From positions 21,735,501 to 21,799,500 of the forward strand of contig NC_088111.1 in the NCBI RefSeq assembly GCF_036370855.1: a stretch of DNA of 64,000 nucleotides, in the 5' to 3' direction. Within the stretch, counting starts at the first letter, position 1; every line of letters starts with the position of its first letter. The notes beneath the pieces are model-generated. The model was not told the DNA's origin and made no database searches. It was given only the letters and a program-made list of their open reading frames with translations. Below, piece after piece: positions 33,691-45,984 of the stretch. The DNA comes from Dromaius novaehollandiae. Its lineage: Eukaryota; Chordata; Aves; Casuariiformes; Dromaiidae. Both the position numbers and the translations under genes were made by a program.

Positions 33691-34822
33691 GACCAGTACA
33701 AATAAGGAGGTTCCAGCTGAAGATGCTCTTTGAACCCCAAATTTTGTCTGATACAGACAAAGTCATGGCACAGTCTTATGACAGAAGGACCTGATTCTGC
33801 TGTTTTGTATCCAAAAGTACTGCACCCAGTACAAATACTCCAAGGGCCAAACTTATCTCCTGGGCCTAGAACATGTGGTCAGCCATTGGCATTGTAGTCC
33901 TGGTGGCAAGGACTCCTGTAAAGTCACTGTTCATGTTTTCTCAGAAAAAAAATACATCCAGGAAGATCAGACAGATCATTTAAGGCATCTTTTTGGAAAC
34001 ACTGATTTAATGATAGGATTAAGCCCACTGCTCCCCTCCCTGACTAATAATTTCTTGTTTGGGTGCCAATTAATTTTGTAGTTGGGATCAGGTTTGGGGC
34101 GTAGAGATTATGGTGTCATTCATTAATAAGCAGGAACAGAGTAATAAGAAAGGGAAAAGAAGCTTGTTTCCATGTTTAAGGCCTTGTATAGGTGTTACCA
34201 GTAGAGCAGGGATGTACAATCATTGTATAAGACAGATGAAAAGAGAGTATGATATTTCCTATGGGGTGCAGAATGACATCAATCTTCAGAGGGAAAGGGA
34301 AAAAAAAGGGAGGGTGGAATGGGAAATGTCCATAGTTTGGATATCTGCACCATGTCAATGTAATTGTACCAGCATAATGGTACAAGTGTTGTGGCTGGAA
34401 AAACACACTCCATATGTGCTCTTCGAGTGGGCCAATGAAAGTAACTACATTTAAAACCACTCTCTGGCATTGCAAGCACAAGCAATTGTTTCTCATTTAT
34501 TTCGTTAACACTGTATAAAGGGTGAGGTGCTTCCGAGGAAATGTTAAGAAAACATGTCAAGTGTACAGTCTTCTTTAGGAAATCCTAAGGTAACAGAGCC
34601 ATTCGCATGTGGCTGATGCATAACTTAAATGAAACACATTCCTCTCTGGTATTGCAGCTGGAAGCCTGGAGTTCCAGCAGTGCTAAAATGACAGAAGGCA
34701 CCAACACTGAAATGCTTGAATACACTCCATAGGAATCTACAACTCGTATTGGGGTCTAGACCTTTTTCACAGTCAGTGAGTTAAATAAAACCTGTAGAGA
34801 TTCCAATTCTTATTACTCTCAG
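33691..34822. other. No gene recognised; possible intron upstream of the 34823 exon
   Basis: No further exon of the plus-strand candidate gene could be identified. Open frames at 34110-34560 on both strands lack any signature. Confidence 0.35.
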
Positions 34823-35077
34823 GTGGAATTGAAATTAGCTCTGATTAAGCACAGTAAAAACACCTACTTCTCTCATTTGGCAATGAGGGAGGCCTTTCTA
34901 GCTCTGGTGCAGACATCAGCCTGGATGACCCCTGAAGTGAAGGATGAGTCCCAGCTCAATGAGCTACAGCAGGATCAAAATGTGAGGGCATCTGGATTAG
35001 GATCCATTTGGCCTGTCCTCTTCTGGATATTTACAACTCTCTTTATTGCAGCTACTTACTTTATAGCTAATGAGTAG
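34823..35077 (+). CDS. Candidate terminal exon encoding a C-terminal membrane anchor
   Basis: A good acceptor (CCAATTCTTATTACTCTCAG) is followed by 84 codons and a TAG stop. The frame reads VELKLALIKHSKNTYF, then LAMREAFLALVQTSAWMT, an acidic QLNELQQDQ stretch, and ends in a hydrophobic segment of about 18 residues (PVLFWIFTTLFIAATYF) with only IANE after it. That arrangement is typical of a tail-anchored or single-pass protein with a short lumenal end. AATAAA follows 111 bases after the stop, with T/G-rich sequence beyond it. I do not recognise the family. No upstream exon was found, so it could be a relic exon of a lost gene. Confidence 0.5.
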   Translation: MELKLALIKHSKNTYFSHLAMREAFLALVQTSAWMTPEVKDESQLNELQQDQNVRASGLGSIWPVLFWIFTTLFIAATYFIANE

Positions 35078-35187
35078 AAATGGGCACCTGCCAGGTGTGA
35101 ACAAGTCACAGGGGGCTTCTGTCATTTATTTAACATGTTTATAAAATACTAGCACCTCAATTCGATATCATGATGTTGCTCCTCACT

Positions 35188-35193
35188 AATAAA
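35188..35193 (+). promoter_or_regulatory. Poly(A) signal AATAAA after the 34823-35077 exon
   Basis: AATAAA lies in a CTAATAAAAGTC context about 110 bases past the stop, with CTCTGTGTT and TCTCTGTTTTTTG downstream as possible GU-rich elements. Confidence 0.5.
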
Positions 35194-35649
35194 AGTCAAA
35201 CTGAGCCCAGGCAATGACTCTGTGTTAATTGATACTTGGCAACGTCTCTGTTTTTTGTAATTCCTCGATGACTTTCCTTATGTCTTCTCTGGTAAGTTTG
35301 TAATCACATTCTCATATCATGTCACAATTTGCACAATTTAAGAGCTATACCATCTCAACACATGATCATTTATGCCGTGGCATGAGCCATATCCTTGTTC
35401 TATTCTGCTGTGCCCTGAGTAATCTCAGTGAGATAAATTTATCCTTTTTGATCATAAGATCCACCTACTACCTCTCTGCAGGATTGTTCTCTGACAAAAA
35501 TAAACCAGCTTGCTCGGGACTGGTAGGTTAACATATATTCGGAAGAGAGAGATAAGCATTTTGTCAATTCCTTGGCAATCTGCCTGAGAAAGGTTTGATG
35601 AAATACCTTTTGGTACTTCTCCAAAGGTCCTTCCCAGTCTCCCAATGAA

Positions 35650-38305
35650 TGCAACTAACAGCCAACATATGCAACAACTTGTGCAGCAGTTCACTCAGGG
35701 GGATACAAAGAAGGGGTCCTTGTCTCCATTCAGAGCAGCATGTGCTGTTACGGTTGTGAGACACCACAGGGTACATTCCTCAGTAGCTGCTGGAGTTGCT
35801 GTCCCTGCCATGTCAGAGGCTTCGATCCAGACAGACCTTCTGACAGAGAACACAGCTCGGCAGGTCTCAGGCTGCAGGGAGTGACTGGGGCTTCTCTATG
35901 AGGTTGGGGCTGACCGTCATCTTTCCTGCAGAAGGTGTGCTGTTGTTGAAGAGCTGTGTCACCAGGTAAAGGAATTAAGGGAGGAAGTCAGTAAGCTGCG
36001 TAGCATCAAAGAGGATGACCAAGAGGAAGATAAGATATTCTCAGAGGCCCTACAGCTTCAAGAGCCCCAACCCCCAACTGCAGCAGAGGCACAGGCAGAG
36101 CCTTTGCCTTGCCAGACAGTAAGTGGTAACTTGGAAGAAGGTGAAGGCTGAAAGCTGGTGACTTCTCATACCCAGAAGGAAGGATTCAATTCCTCCTGAA
36201 GGCTTGCAGCTACTGAATAGATTCACTGCCCTCAAAGCTGGGGAGGAACTGGGTGTGCTTTAGAGTGAAGCATCTGGGCTGACAGACTCTGAGCCACATA
36301 GGAGCATGTGGGGGAAGTGGCAAGTGATAGCAGTGGGTGACTCCCTGCTGTTGGGGACACAGGCACCCATCTGCCAACTTGACCTTTCATCTAGAGAGGT
36401 TTGCTTCTTGCTGTGGGCTTGGATCTGGGATGTTGTGAAGAGATTGCCAAAGCTTGTCCCTCCCTGTGGCTATTAGCCCTTGTTGCTCTTTCAGGTGGGC
36501 ACAAATGATACTGCCAAGAGCAGCTTGGGAAGTGTCAAACATGACTACAGAGCTCTGGGGGAGATGGTCAGGGGTATGGGGGTCCAGATGGTTTTCTCCT
36601 CTATCCTACCAGTGAGGGGGAAGGACGTGAGGAGTTGTGGAAGCATAGTGCAAATCAACAATTGGCTGTGCAGCTAGTGTCAGTGACAGAGTTTTGATTT
36701 CTGTGACCATGGGACCCTGCTTGAAGATCGACATCTGCTTGGGAGAGATGGAATCCACTCCACTAAGCAGGGCAAAAGTACCTTTGCCAACAGTCTGGCC
36801 AACATGGTAAGGAGGGCTTTAAACTAGGAAAGCCAGAGGAAGGGGAGAGTTACAGGGAATACACAATCAACTAAATGGAGCTGGAATAGGGGCACAACAA
36901 GCATCTGCATGCAAGAAGGAAGGATCTATAAGACAACACTATGGGGAAACCTCTTGCACCTCTGCAGGGAAATCAGCATGCTCGAAGGCCTCCCTGAAGT
37001 GCCTGCACACAACTGCATGCATCCTGGGGAATAAACAGGAGGAATTAGAGATCTGTGGGCAGTTACAGAGCTATGATCTCATTGGGATCAAGGGGACATA
37101 GTGGGCTGTCTGGCATGACTAGAATGATGCAATGGGTGGATACAGGTTCTTTAGGAAGGAATCCACCCTTTATGTGAGAGAGCAGCTGGAATGTATGGAG
37201 CTCTGCCTAGGGGTGGATGCTGGGCTGACTGAGAGCTTATGGGTAAGGATTAAAGGGCAGACTAACATGGGTGACACTGTGTGGGTGTTTGATATAGACC
37301 ACCTGATCAGGAAAAAGTGACAGATAAGGCCTTCTTCAGACAGCTGAAAGTAGCCTCACTTTCACAGGCCATGGTTCTCTTGGGGGACTTCAAACTCCCC
37401 ACTGCCAGTACATTAATGCATGCAGCATGGGGAACAAACAGGATGAATTTTGAGTCTTGTGCCTCCATTCAGAGGGACTTCAACAGGCTGGAAAACTGGG
37501 CAGAGAAGAACCTCATGAAGTTCAATAAAGGAAAGTGTAAAGTCCTCTACCTAGGGAGGAATAAACCCATGCTGAAGAAAGAAGTGTAGGAAAGCAGCTC
37601 TGCAGAGAAGGACCTGGGTGTCCTGGTGGGCGACAAGTTGAACATGAGCCAACAGTGTGCCCTTGTTGCAAAGAAGGACGGTGGAATTGTTGGCTGCATT
37701 AGGAAGAGCATTTTGAGCAGGTCGAGGGAGATGATCCTTCCCCTCTACTCAGCCCTGGTGAGGCCACACCTGGAGTATGGTGTCCAGTTCTGGGCTCCAC
37801 AGTGCAAGGCAGAAATCAAGCTACTGGAGCAAGTCCAGAAAAAGGCCCCTAAGATGATGAAGGGACTAGAGCAGCTCTCCTGTTAGGAAAGGCTGAGAGA
37901 GCTGGGCCTGTTCGGCTTGGAGAAGAGAAGGCTGATGGGGGGATCTTATCAATGTGTATTAAGGATATGAAGGGAGGGTGTAATGAGGATGGGGCCAGAC
38001 TCTCTTCAGTGGTGCCCACTGACAGGACTAGAGGTAATGGGCACAATCTGAAATACAGGAAGTTCCATCTGAACATAAGGAAATCTAAGGAAGACCATTT
38101 TTACTGTAAGGGTGAGAGAGCACTGGAACACTTTGTCTAGAGCGATTATGGGGATCCTGGAGATATTCCAAAGCCATCTGGACAGGGTCCTTGGCAGCCT
38201 GCTCTAGGTGACCCTGTTTGAGTAGGAGTGTTGGACAACATGATCGCTAAAGTTCCCTTTCTACCTCAACCATTTCTGCTTTTCTGTGATTCTATGATTG
38301 TCCAT
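35650..38305 (+). mobile_element. CR1 LINE with ORF1, partial endonuclease and intact 3' end, internally deleted
   Basis: ORF1 begins around 35820 (SEASIQTDL) and carries a coiled-coil stretch (EELCHQVKELREEVSKLRS). The SGNH-type esterase follows, with VGDSLLLGT, QVGTNDTA and a DGIHSTKQGKS end near 36780. ORF2 starts near 37020 (CILGNKQEELE type) with endonuclease remnants to about 37400 (VLLGDFKLP). It then jumps to the last part of the RT ORF (DFNRLENWAEKNLMKFNKG at about 37480), so most of the RT is missing. The 3' UTR runs from about 37890 to the terminal TTCTGTGATTCTATGATT. Stops and frameshifts make it inactive. Confidence 0.92.
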
Positions 38306-41300
38306 TGCCCTCATCGTGAACCTGGCAAAGACTCCTTGAAAAGTGTAGTGGCATGCTGTATACATAGTATGAATGGTCAGATCAACCACTCACAGGCTTC
38401 TGTGCTGATAGGGTCAGCACTACACTTACTTACAGACGAATGTTAAGTCCTTGCTTCTTCCCATACACTGCTGGCAAAACACAGCAAGTTTGTGTCTCCT
38501 ACTGTTAAGCATAAGGTCCCAAAGAGATCAGCTTACCTTCTATGAGGAGACTTCAAAGCTCACCTGTTCTTGTACAAGCAGTGCTCACCTGAGTTTTTTG
38601 GACAGTATAGAACCGCTCTATTACAGAGGAGGTAGGTATGCCAATGTGCCCTGCTGTAGCAATGCTCTGTCTTTCTCTGAAGGTCTGGAACTTTGATGAG
38701 AAACCAGAGCTGAAGGTGCTTGTTCCATCTCCTGTGCAGGGAGGAGGATATAATTCATCTGACCAGCTAATGGAGGAAGAATCTGGTTACCTAAGCACAA
38801 GTACCAAACCTCATTTTAGGCTCTGTGTGATATCCCTGCTGGCCTCTAGCTGCCACTCCAGAAGAATTCAGGTCATCTCCAGAACCCATGTCAGTTCCAG
38901 TAACCCTGTGGAGAGAGACTGATAACACTGGAAATCTGTTGTCTAATGTTAGACAACTGAATCCTATCATAGGTTTCCACTTTGAGGTGAAATGAATCTC
39001 TCTGGTATCACTACTTTCTATACTGAATAGCTTGCCAGTGATTGTAAGGGGAGCTTAGACCAACTTCACATAAAAGTACAAACAGGTGACTTCTTAACCT
39101 TAGCATGTGAATTCTGAGGGAGCTATACTACTCATTCTAGACTATTAGAATGGAAGGGAGAGCCATACTAAGGAGACTTACAACGTATTTCTGGATTTGG
39201 TTGGAAGATGACTTTGGCGACCTCTCTGCCAAATATGACAGCAGCCCAGGGAAAGGCAAAAGTTTCTGTATCTGTTGTCCATGGTTTGAGCTGAAGGGTG
39301 CAATATCAGGGGAAGGTTTGAGAGACTTTGATCTTTAGGCAATTCCACCATACAAAAATATACTACAGTAACAGAAAATGATGAGCAAGAACTTTGACAC
39401 TGACAATAATGCGCTTTATTTTCATGCTAATCTTTGAGCTCGTATTCTTTTTTAAAAATAACCCTGAGAAATAAATCTCTAAGTCTTATGACCACTACTC
39501 CCTTGGAAGTGCTATGTAGGAATTCTGAGATTCAGAGTTCGGTGTACAGACATGGGAATTATCTCATCTTTTTAGCCTTCTAAAATTAAGAAAACAAACT
39601 CCCAACTTGTTGTCCAGGGTCCTTCCAAAGTCAGCACAGCACTATGCTGACTTTGTACTGACTTCATTCTATCCTCAGGAAGGTTGAGAGCTCCCTGGCA
39701 AGTTCTTATTCCTCTCCTCTGACTTCCTTGTCTATCAAATCCACCTTCAATGTCTAAAAATTCGATGATGGGAATCCCACCAAGCATATATGCATCTCTA
39801 TGTATGTATCTATATATCCTAACTCCTTAATCCATGGTGCTTTCAGGAGCCATGATTGAAATCAAGTCTGAGTTCCCAGAGCCTGCTAGTTAAACCATTT
39901 GAACCTGAAGGACTACAGCTATTGTGTGAGGCAGGCCTTCAGTTTCCATTTCCTTGCCTGGAGGGCAGGTGACTCAGCCAAGAATGAAGTTAATAGGAGG
40001 ACTAACATGAGAGAACTCTGGATGGTCAAGAAGTGGAGGGAAGGACAAACCCCAAACTAGCAGTAGGGAGCAGACACCCCTTGCCCTGTCTGCCAGTGCA
40101 GCCTATCCATGTTGGTCAGGGATGGATTTTAAGCTTGCACAGGAGGGACAGCCATAACAGAATATGGCATAGCAGATGTTTCCTGAGTCATTAGGATCAT
40201 CCTTCCAATTTCTGTATGCACTTGTAGGGCTGAGTCTTCTCTGCAGGCATGTTGAAACTATGGAGGGGCTTCATCACACTTACCAGTAGAGGCATACTTG
40301 CCATCTATGGTCTTTATAGAGAGTGCAAGAATGAACAGGGTCCTCCAGAGGCCTGTTCAGTCAAAAAAGAGAAGTATCTCAGATGGAGGAAACAAAATGC
40401 GCCCTGGAGAGACCCTATCCTTGTAACACCCTGCACCCTCCCATTGACTGTAAAGGGGAACAAGGCTGACCATGTCCGATTTCAAAATCTACACTGCAGG
40501 TGCCTACAGGGGATGATAGATAATATTTTACTCCATTATATTTAGGGATTTAGATTCCTGCCATCTAAATTTAGATGCCTGTAGTATAGGTATCTGCAAA
40601 TGAGCTATGTGTCTAAGTTCCCACTGTAATCAGTGGAGATTTAACTGATTAATTAATGTAATCTAGAGGACTATTTGGCCTACCTTGTGGTCAGCAATAA
40701 GTCAGTTTTCAAAATCTTCACTAGATATAATGGAATCTTACATATCTAGCTGTCATGTAGAAAACTACATCTGAAAGCACTTAAAAAGGTATGCAACATA
40801 AATCCCATCAGCTAGTCACCTTTTGGAGGTGGCAGAGATCTATGCAGCTGTCAAGGGTAAGATTTTTCTCACCCTAAGACTCCACGTAGGTTCAGCGGTG
40901 GGAAGGAGGGCATTTAGTTGCCCGAACATAGATGACCAGTGCTATTTGCCACAGGCTGTCTGATGCATTGTATGAAACTGGCAGATAAGCCACTGAACAC
41001 AAGGGAGACCCAACACTTTTGGGACTGACTGCTGGAGGTCAGGCAGGGTATGCTAGGGCATCTAATACTGCGCTTGATGCCTATGTGTGGGAAACTATAT
41101 ACTAAAGTTAGGTGAGATGAATTCCCCACTATGTCTGTGGATACCTACAAGGTGTCTGTTCTCTGCTTCATTCTTACGTGGAAAGTCCTGCTTTCATTCC
41201 ATCAAATGCTATTAGCTCCTACCAGGAGAGTGGCTAACACATCTTTCCATCTCTTATGGGGGCTTGAGCCCTGCTGTTTCCCCTTCCTGAACAATCCATA

Positions 41301-42534
41301 AGCAATAAGTACCATTTTTTAGAAAATAAGTCTATATTTACAGTAAAGTATCCTCGACTGGCTTCAGTTAGTTCCAAGTGTTAAAGGAAAAAAAAAATTC
41401 AAAACAAAATAAAACAACTGTGTTTATTTGCTGGCAGAGAAAAAGGAAAGTTATCTCTTAACTTTTCCTTTTAAGAAAAGTAAAAGTGTACATTGAAATT
41501 AACTTTTCTGCACTGCAGGTCAGCTCCAGCAGAATGCCTGGAGAATGCCATGTCCCATGTCTCCTACCTTTACCCTATACTCTAGCATTAAGGACACTAC
41601 AAGATTCAATCCCCTCAGCCTGAAGACATTGAGAACTCACCTCTCCCCCTTCCTTAACTTGTTTCCCACGTGCTACTATAAATAAGGTCATCACTATCCT
41701 TTTGTCCACTTCTGATTTCTAATTGTGGTTGTAACTACTGTGTTTACCATAGAGCTCAAAGCTTGTTTATGCATTTCTATGGTATTATGTGGACATAGTT
41801 TGTATTGAATGCTCAAGGGGCTTTGTAATAGAATACAAGTAGGGTGGTATGCAAGTGATGACCTCCTCGACTTGATCCTCAACAGAGAGAAAAGGACATT
41901 GCAGGGTACTAGGCCTTCATTCTAAATTAGGCATTTAAAATACGTCACATGGCTTCTGCTCAAAAAGTGCCTATTTCTCTTCATTAATTAGGAGAAAGTC
42001 AGGGCAACTAGCTAAGATGTAGATATCTCCCCTGAATATTTCTAAAATTAGGAGTGTTGCAAAGGGGTAGAAGGGCTTAAAGGAAAGCAGTGTGAGAGGT
42101 GAGAAGAGAAAGGGAGGGACTTTTCCACAGGTGTCAGTCAGGACAGGGGGAAAATCACAGAAGTCCAGGTGCGCTCCTCCTCCTGGAGCAAATAGTAGGT
42201 ATTGGTGGTAATGGCAGGTGGGCTCCTTCTGCACCAGGTGAGAAGGGCAAGGACAACACCATTCCACTGAGCACAGTCTGGGGCCAACCTCCAGCACACT
42301 GAGGGCACTTCTGCCACATTCCCAAGCACGCAGGAGGTTTACAGCCAGGATCTCAGGAAAGAGTTCTCCTAACACGCACGCACACATGTTCATGTACATG
42401 CACACACACAAATGTGCATACATGCACAGGTGCCATGTGTGAACCTGGCTGCAGATGCAGATGAGCTTTCCTGCTGACAGCTCATCAATGGTCAGAACTA
42501 GCTGGATTATGACCAGTGCATTCTGCTGAAGGGA
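38306..42534. other. Intergenic DNA with degraded repeats, no gene recognised
   Basis: A plus-strand open stretch at about 38680-38800 (WNFDEKPELKVLVPSPV, after a CTTTCTCTGAAG acceptor-like site) looks exon-like but has no recognised family. Segments at 40540-41140 share wording with the degraded repeat stretches near 5000, 51900 and 59800. The minus-strand open frame at 41971-42609 is antisense to a CR1 tail and other repeats and is not a gene. Confidence 0.4.
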
Positions 42535-42880
42535 AAGGGAGTAAGGGATGGAGAAAGAAGATGGAACTAGACTCTTCTCAGTGGAGCCCAGTGGCAGAGT
42601 GAGAGACAATGGGCACCAAGCAAAATACAGAACACGCTACTTAAACATATATATATTTGTGTGTGTGTGTGTGTGTGTGTGTATACATATATTTAACTAT
42701 GAGCACAGTCAGGCTGGAACAGAGCACGGGACAGATTGCCCAGAGAGGTTGCGGAATCTCCATCCATGGAGATATTCAAAACCAGACAAGGCCCTGAGCA
42801 ACCTGCTATAGCTGACTTTCGGTGAGGGGTTGGACTAGAGACCTCCAGATGTTCCTTCCAGCTTCAGTGATTCTGTGGTA
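42535..42880 (+). mobile_element. CR1 3' end fragment interrupted by a TG microsatellite
   Basis: Follows the CR1 3' UTR: GAACTAGACTCTTCTCAGTGG, GGGCACCAAGCAAAATACAG, then an inserted TA/TG tract, then GATTGCCCAGAGAGGTTG, CCATGGAGATATTCAAAACC, GGTTGGACTAGAGACCTCC and CAGTGATTCTGTGG. The microsatellite occupies the place of the usual CATCTGAACAT..GAA segment. Confidence 0.85.
42659..42682. repeat. (GT)n microsatellite within CR1 tail
   Basis: Twelve GT units flanked by ATATAT and TATACATATA. Confidence 0.95.
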
Positions 42881-44089
42881 TGAAAGGAAGCACTGAAATC
42901 CCACCCACCTCCTTTATGGCTCGAACACTTTTGCAGCTGAAAGCAGGATCAATGGCAGAGAGAGATCAAGAGAGACTTCAGACCTCTGCCCCATTGTACT
43001 GGGTAGTGAGTGAATAGGAAGGAGAGTACCTGCCACCAGTCTCACATGGCTACCGCTTTCGACCCAGCTAACCTGAGAGGGTGCATGTGATTTGGAAGGC
43101 CTACACACACACCACATCATGTGCCACAAAGTCATGTCGGGAGCATGCTGGGAGTGTGTCAACAGGACCACCTAAAAAGACCTCTCTGAACTCCAACTCC
43201 ACCAACTCCTCATGGAAGAGACCGAAGAAGGTGACAGAGAATAACAGGCCAGAGAAGGGGCTGCCCAGATGCATTCCTTTTATAAGATCCAGATAAACAT
43301 GGCAAAACACTCTGCAACACTGTAGTAAAGCTCTCCTATGTGAGGGGTAAGGCATTTTATTCCCCAAAGTCTCACCACAACCAGTTTAAAGCCAAGGATG
43401 TTCTGGTATTTGCAATAATGCTAACATACTTGTTAGTAGGATGAAGACCTTCCAAGAACTCAGCTAACATGGTCCAACCAATCACAACTTTTTGTCCTGA
43501 CCATGGGGATCAAATCCCATGTAACTTGTTTTTTAACAGAAGGTGTGGTATCCACAGAGGTCCACAGAAAATACTGTGTCTTTCTTACATCTGCCCTGGA
43601 TCCGTAAGAGGAATGCTCTCAGTGAGAAAGCAGGTAAGGTGTTCCTCAGCACCCATCTTATTTTGCAAGATGTGGAAGAGCATGCCACAACCTACTTCAT
43701 GAAGATATCAGGAACGTAACTGGATGAAGGCACATAGGACACAGGGATCTTAAAGGACATGAAGTTTGTGCCATTTATCTCATCATTCATTGCAGAAAGA
43801 TGGATCATTAGGGTTGGCAGCCAGGCAACTCGATCTCAAAATTGTCTTTCCCCAGCTACTTATCGCAACATCCTTCTGTGAGCTGCTGTAAACTTGCCAT
43901 CATGGCAAAAGGGTCTGACATGTATTGTTTCTCCATCCCACCACATCTGTGGCAGAACTCCCAGAAGGCTGCTGCATGTTCTTAAATTCCTGAAGAATCT
44001 GTCGCTAAAATGCCAGTTGGATGAACCTGACCAGTTGTTTTTTTTGGTTGTCTGTCTCTAGATCCTACTATAAGCTTCCCCCAATCCTC
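42881..44089. other. Intergenic DNA, no gene recognised
   Basis: Open frames on both strands lack any signature. The 43460-44090 stretch may be the left part of the dispersed repeat that starts to match copy A at about 44090. Confidence 0.4.
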
Positions 44090-44660
44090 AGGGGATCAGC
44101 TCCCTATGCTCCAAGGATCCAAGGTCCACTTCAGATATGGACCAACTCTGTAACATTGATTCAGACTGATGAAAAAGACCTGTGAGAAAGCCTGTAGAGA
44201 GAGAAGAAAGGTAAAATTACAGACAAAGGTTGGATTTTTTGAGGCAGGATCTTTGCTAGCTCACAGGTTTAGGAATGAAATCACCAGCATGGAAAGGTGT
44301 AAGACACTAAAGGAAAAGAAACAAGAAGGTTGGTCAGGTTAGTTGGGGCTAGTCAGGAATCATCAGGTCATAAGGTTGAGCTGTTAGTCAACAGTGCTGA
44401 CAGAACTGGTGGTAAACAGCAACTCTGCAAACTGAGAATCATTTCCAGGGAGCCACCACAGGGAGTGATATTGCTCCTCCTGGCAGATGCCTGCTTGGCC
44501 AGCAAAGTCTTTTTAGGTGTTTTACCAGGAGTGGAGAGCACACTAATGCTTAGCCTTACAGCTTGCTACATGGCAGTTATCCTTTCTGTGTGTAAAACAA
44601 TATATATTTGGTTTATATTTTTAAACAATACACATTCTGCTTGCATACTTTATGCACCTG
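44090..44660. repeat. Unclassified dispersed repeat, copy B
   Basis: Matches 9930-10620 in order and orientation over the blocks GATCCAAGG, TGTGAGAAAGCCTG, AGAAGAAAGGT, ACTAAAGGAAAAGAAAC, GTCAGGAATCATCAGG and CAGCAACTCTGCA. Both copies are diverged. Confidence 0.55.
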
Positions 44661-45984
44661 GCTAAATATTCCTGAAAAAACTGACCCAAGAGAAAAACCA
44701 TGGCAAGATCCAACAATTAAGTCTGGCCAGATATTAATAGAGTAAGCTGACTAGATGTAGCAGTTCAAAACTGTGGTCCACCTGGGAGGAACTGTTCAGG
44801 TTCTCTTCCATTTGGTGGAGTTTTTGGCAGGTGCAACTAAGCACTGACAATCCATAATGCCTCTACGGATATATAGGAGCTCTAACACCTCAGCATCCCC
44901 ATCCAGTCCCGTGAGTGTAGCACTTTTTTAAAATCCTCAGCAAGGACCAGGTGCTTAATAAGATCTAGACTGCTAAAGAAGGCATCTCACGGACCTGTAC
45001 TCATGCTTGTTTTTACTATCTGTCCTTAAAAGGAAGAGGGCTAAACTCAAAGGAGATGAATCCCAAATTTAAATTCACTAAATAACAAATTCTGCTCCCA
45101 CTCACCACTCACTCTTGGAAGCCTGAATGACAAGTCTGGGTCTCTGGAGACTACTCAAAGAGAAGGAAGCTGCCTGTGTGCTGTACTGTACTTTCCTTCA
45201 GAAATCTAGCTCAGGTGCTCTGAATTGCCAGTTGAGGTGGCATATATGTCATGATGCTGTACTTTCACACAATCACTTACTGACCCAGAACATTCATTGC
45301 CCATGCAGGAGACTGCAGATCGGTTTCCTTCTCTCTCTGAGAAAGCGTGAGCTCTCTTCCTCCCTCCTCCTATGTGAATATGCCAAGATTCTGTACTCCC
45401 TTATCTGAGGATGCTTGCAGGAGGCTCTCAGGCACTCCTCTTGAAACTGTTATTCATGGCATAAGGAAATAGCATCTGAGAGAGGCAGAATACAAATGAC
45501 CCTGTGGCCCAGATGACAGGGTACTCACATGCAAGACCCATTGCCGTCTCTATTACAAGGAGCATATGAATGCTTTATTTGTTCTGGAAACAAAGATTGA
45601 AACCTAAATGTTCTTCCTCTCTTCCCTGTCCTCCAAATCAAATAATGAGGTGCTCATCCTTTAAAAGGTGTGTGTTGGGCTCTATCTCTATGAATTAATG
45701 AATATTTCTTTCATCTGTGCAGGAAGGAAAGAAAATCACATAATAACAAAAAATGAAAATGTCTAAGTCTGATGCAAGGCACTATATCGTGAATACTGAA
45801 TTAGAAAAAAAATCATATATGCTCAGACTGGACAGGGAAACAAACTCTTCAGATAGACTTTGAGATACACTTCTCTTGAGAGTTTTTCAAATCGTCTCAG
45901 TTTTTAAAAGCAGTCAAACATAAAAGAAAAACAAGAAAATCCAAATATACGGAGGAACAGAAAAATCCCTTTCAATCAGAATGT
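44661..45984. other. Intergenic DNA, no gene recognised
   Basis: No recognisable frame or repeat. Downstream (minus sense) of the OR at 45985. Confidence 0.4.

Noticed and set aside
41971..42609. 212-codon minus-strand open frame
   Set aside because: Partly antisense to the CR1 tail that begins at about 42535. Composition and content fit repeat DNA, not a protein.
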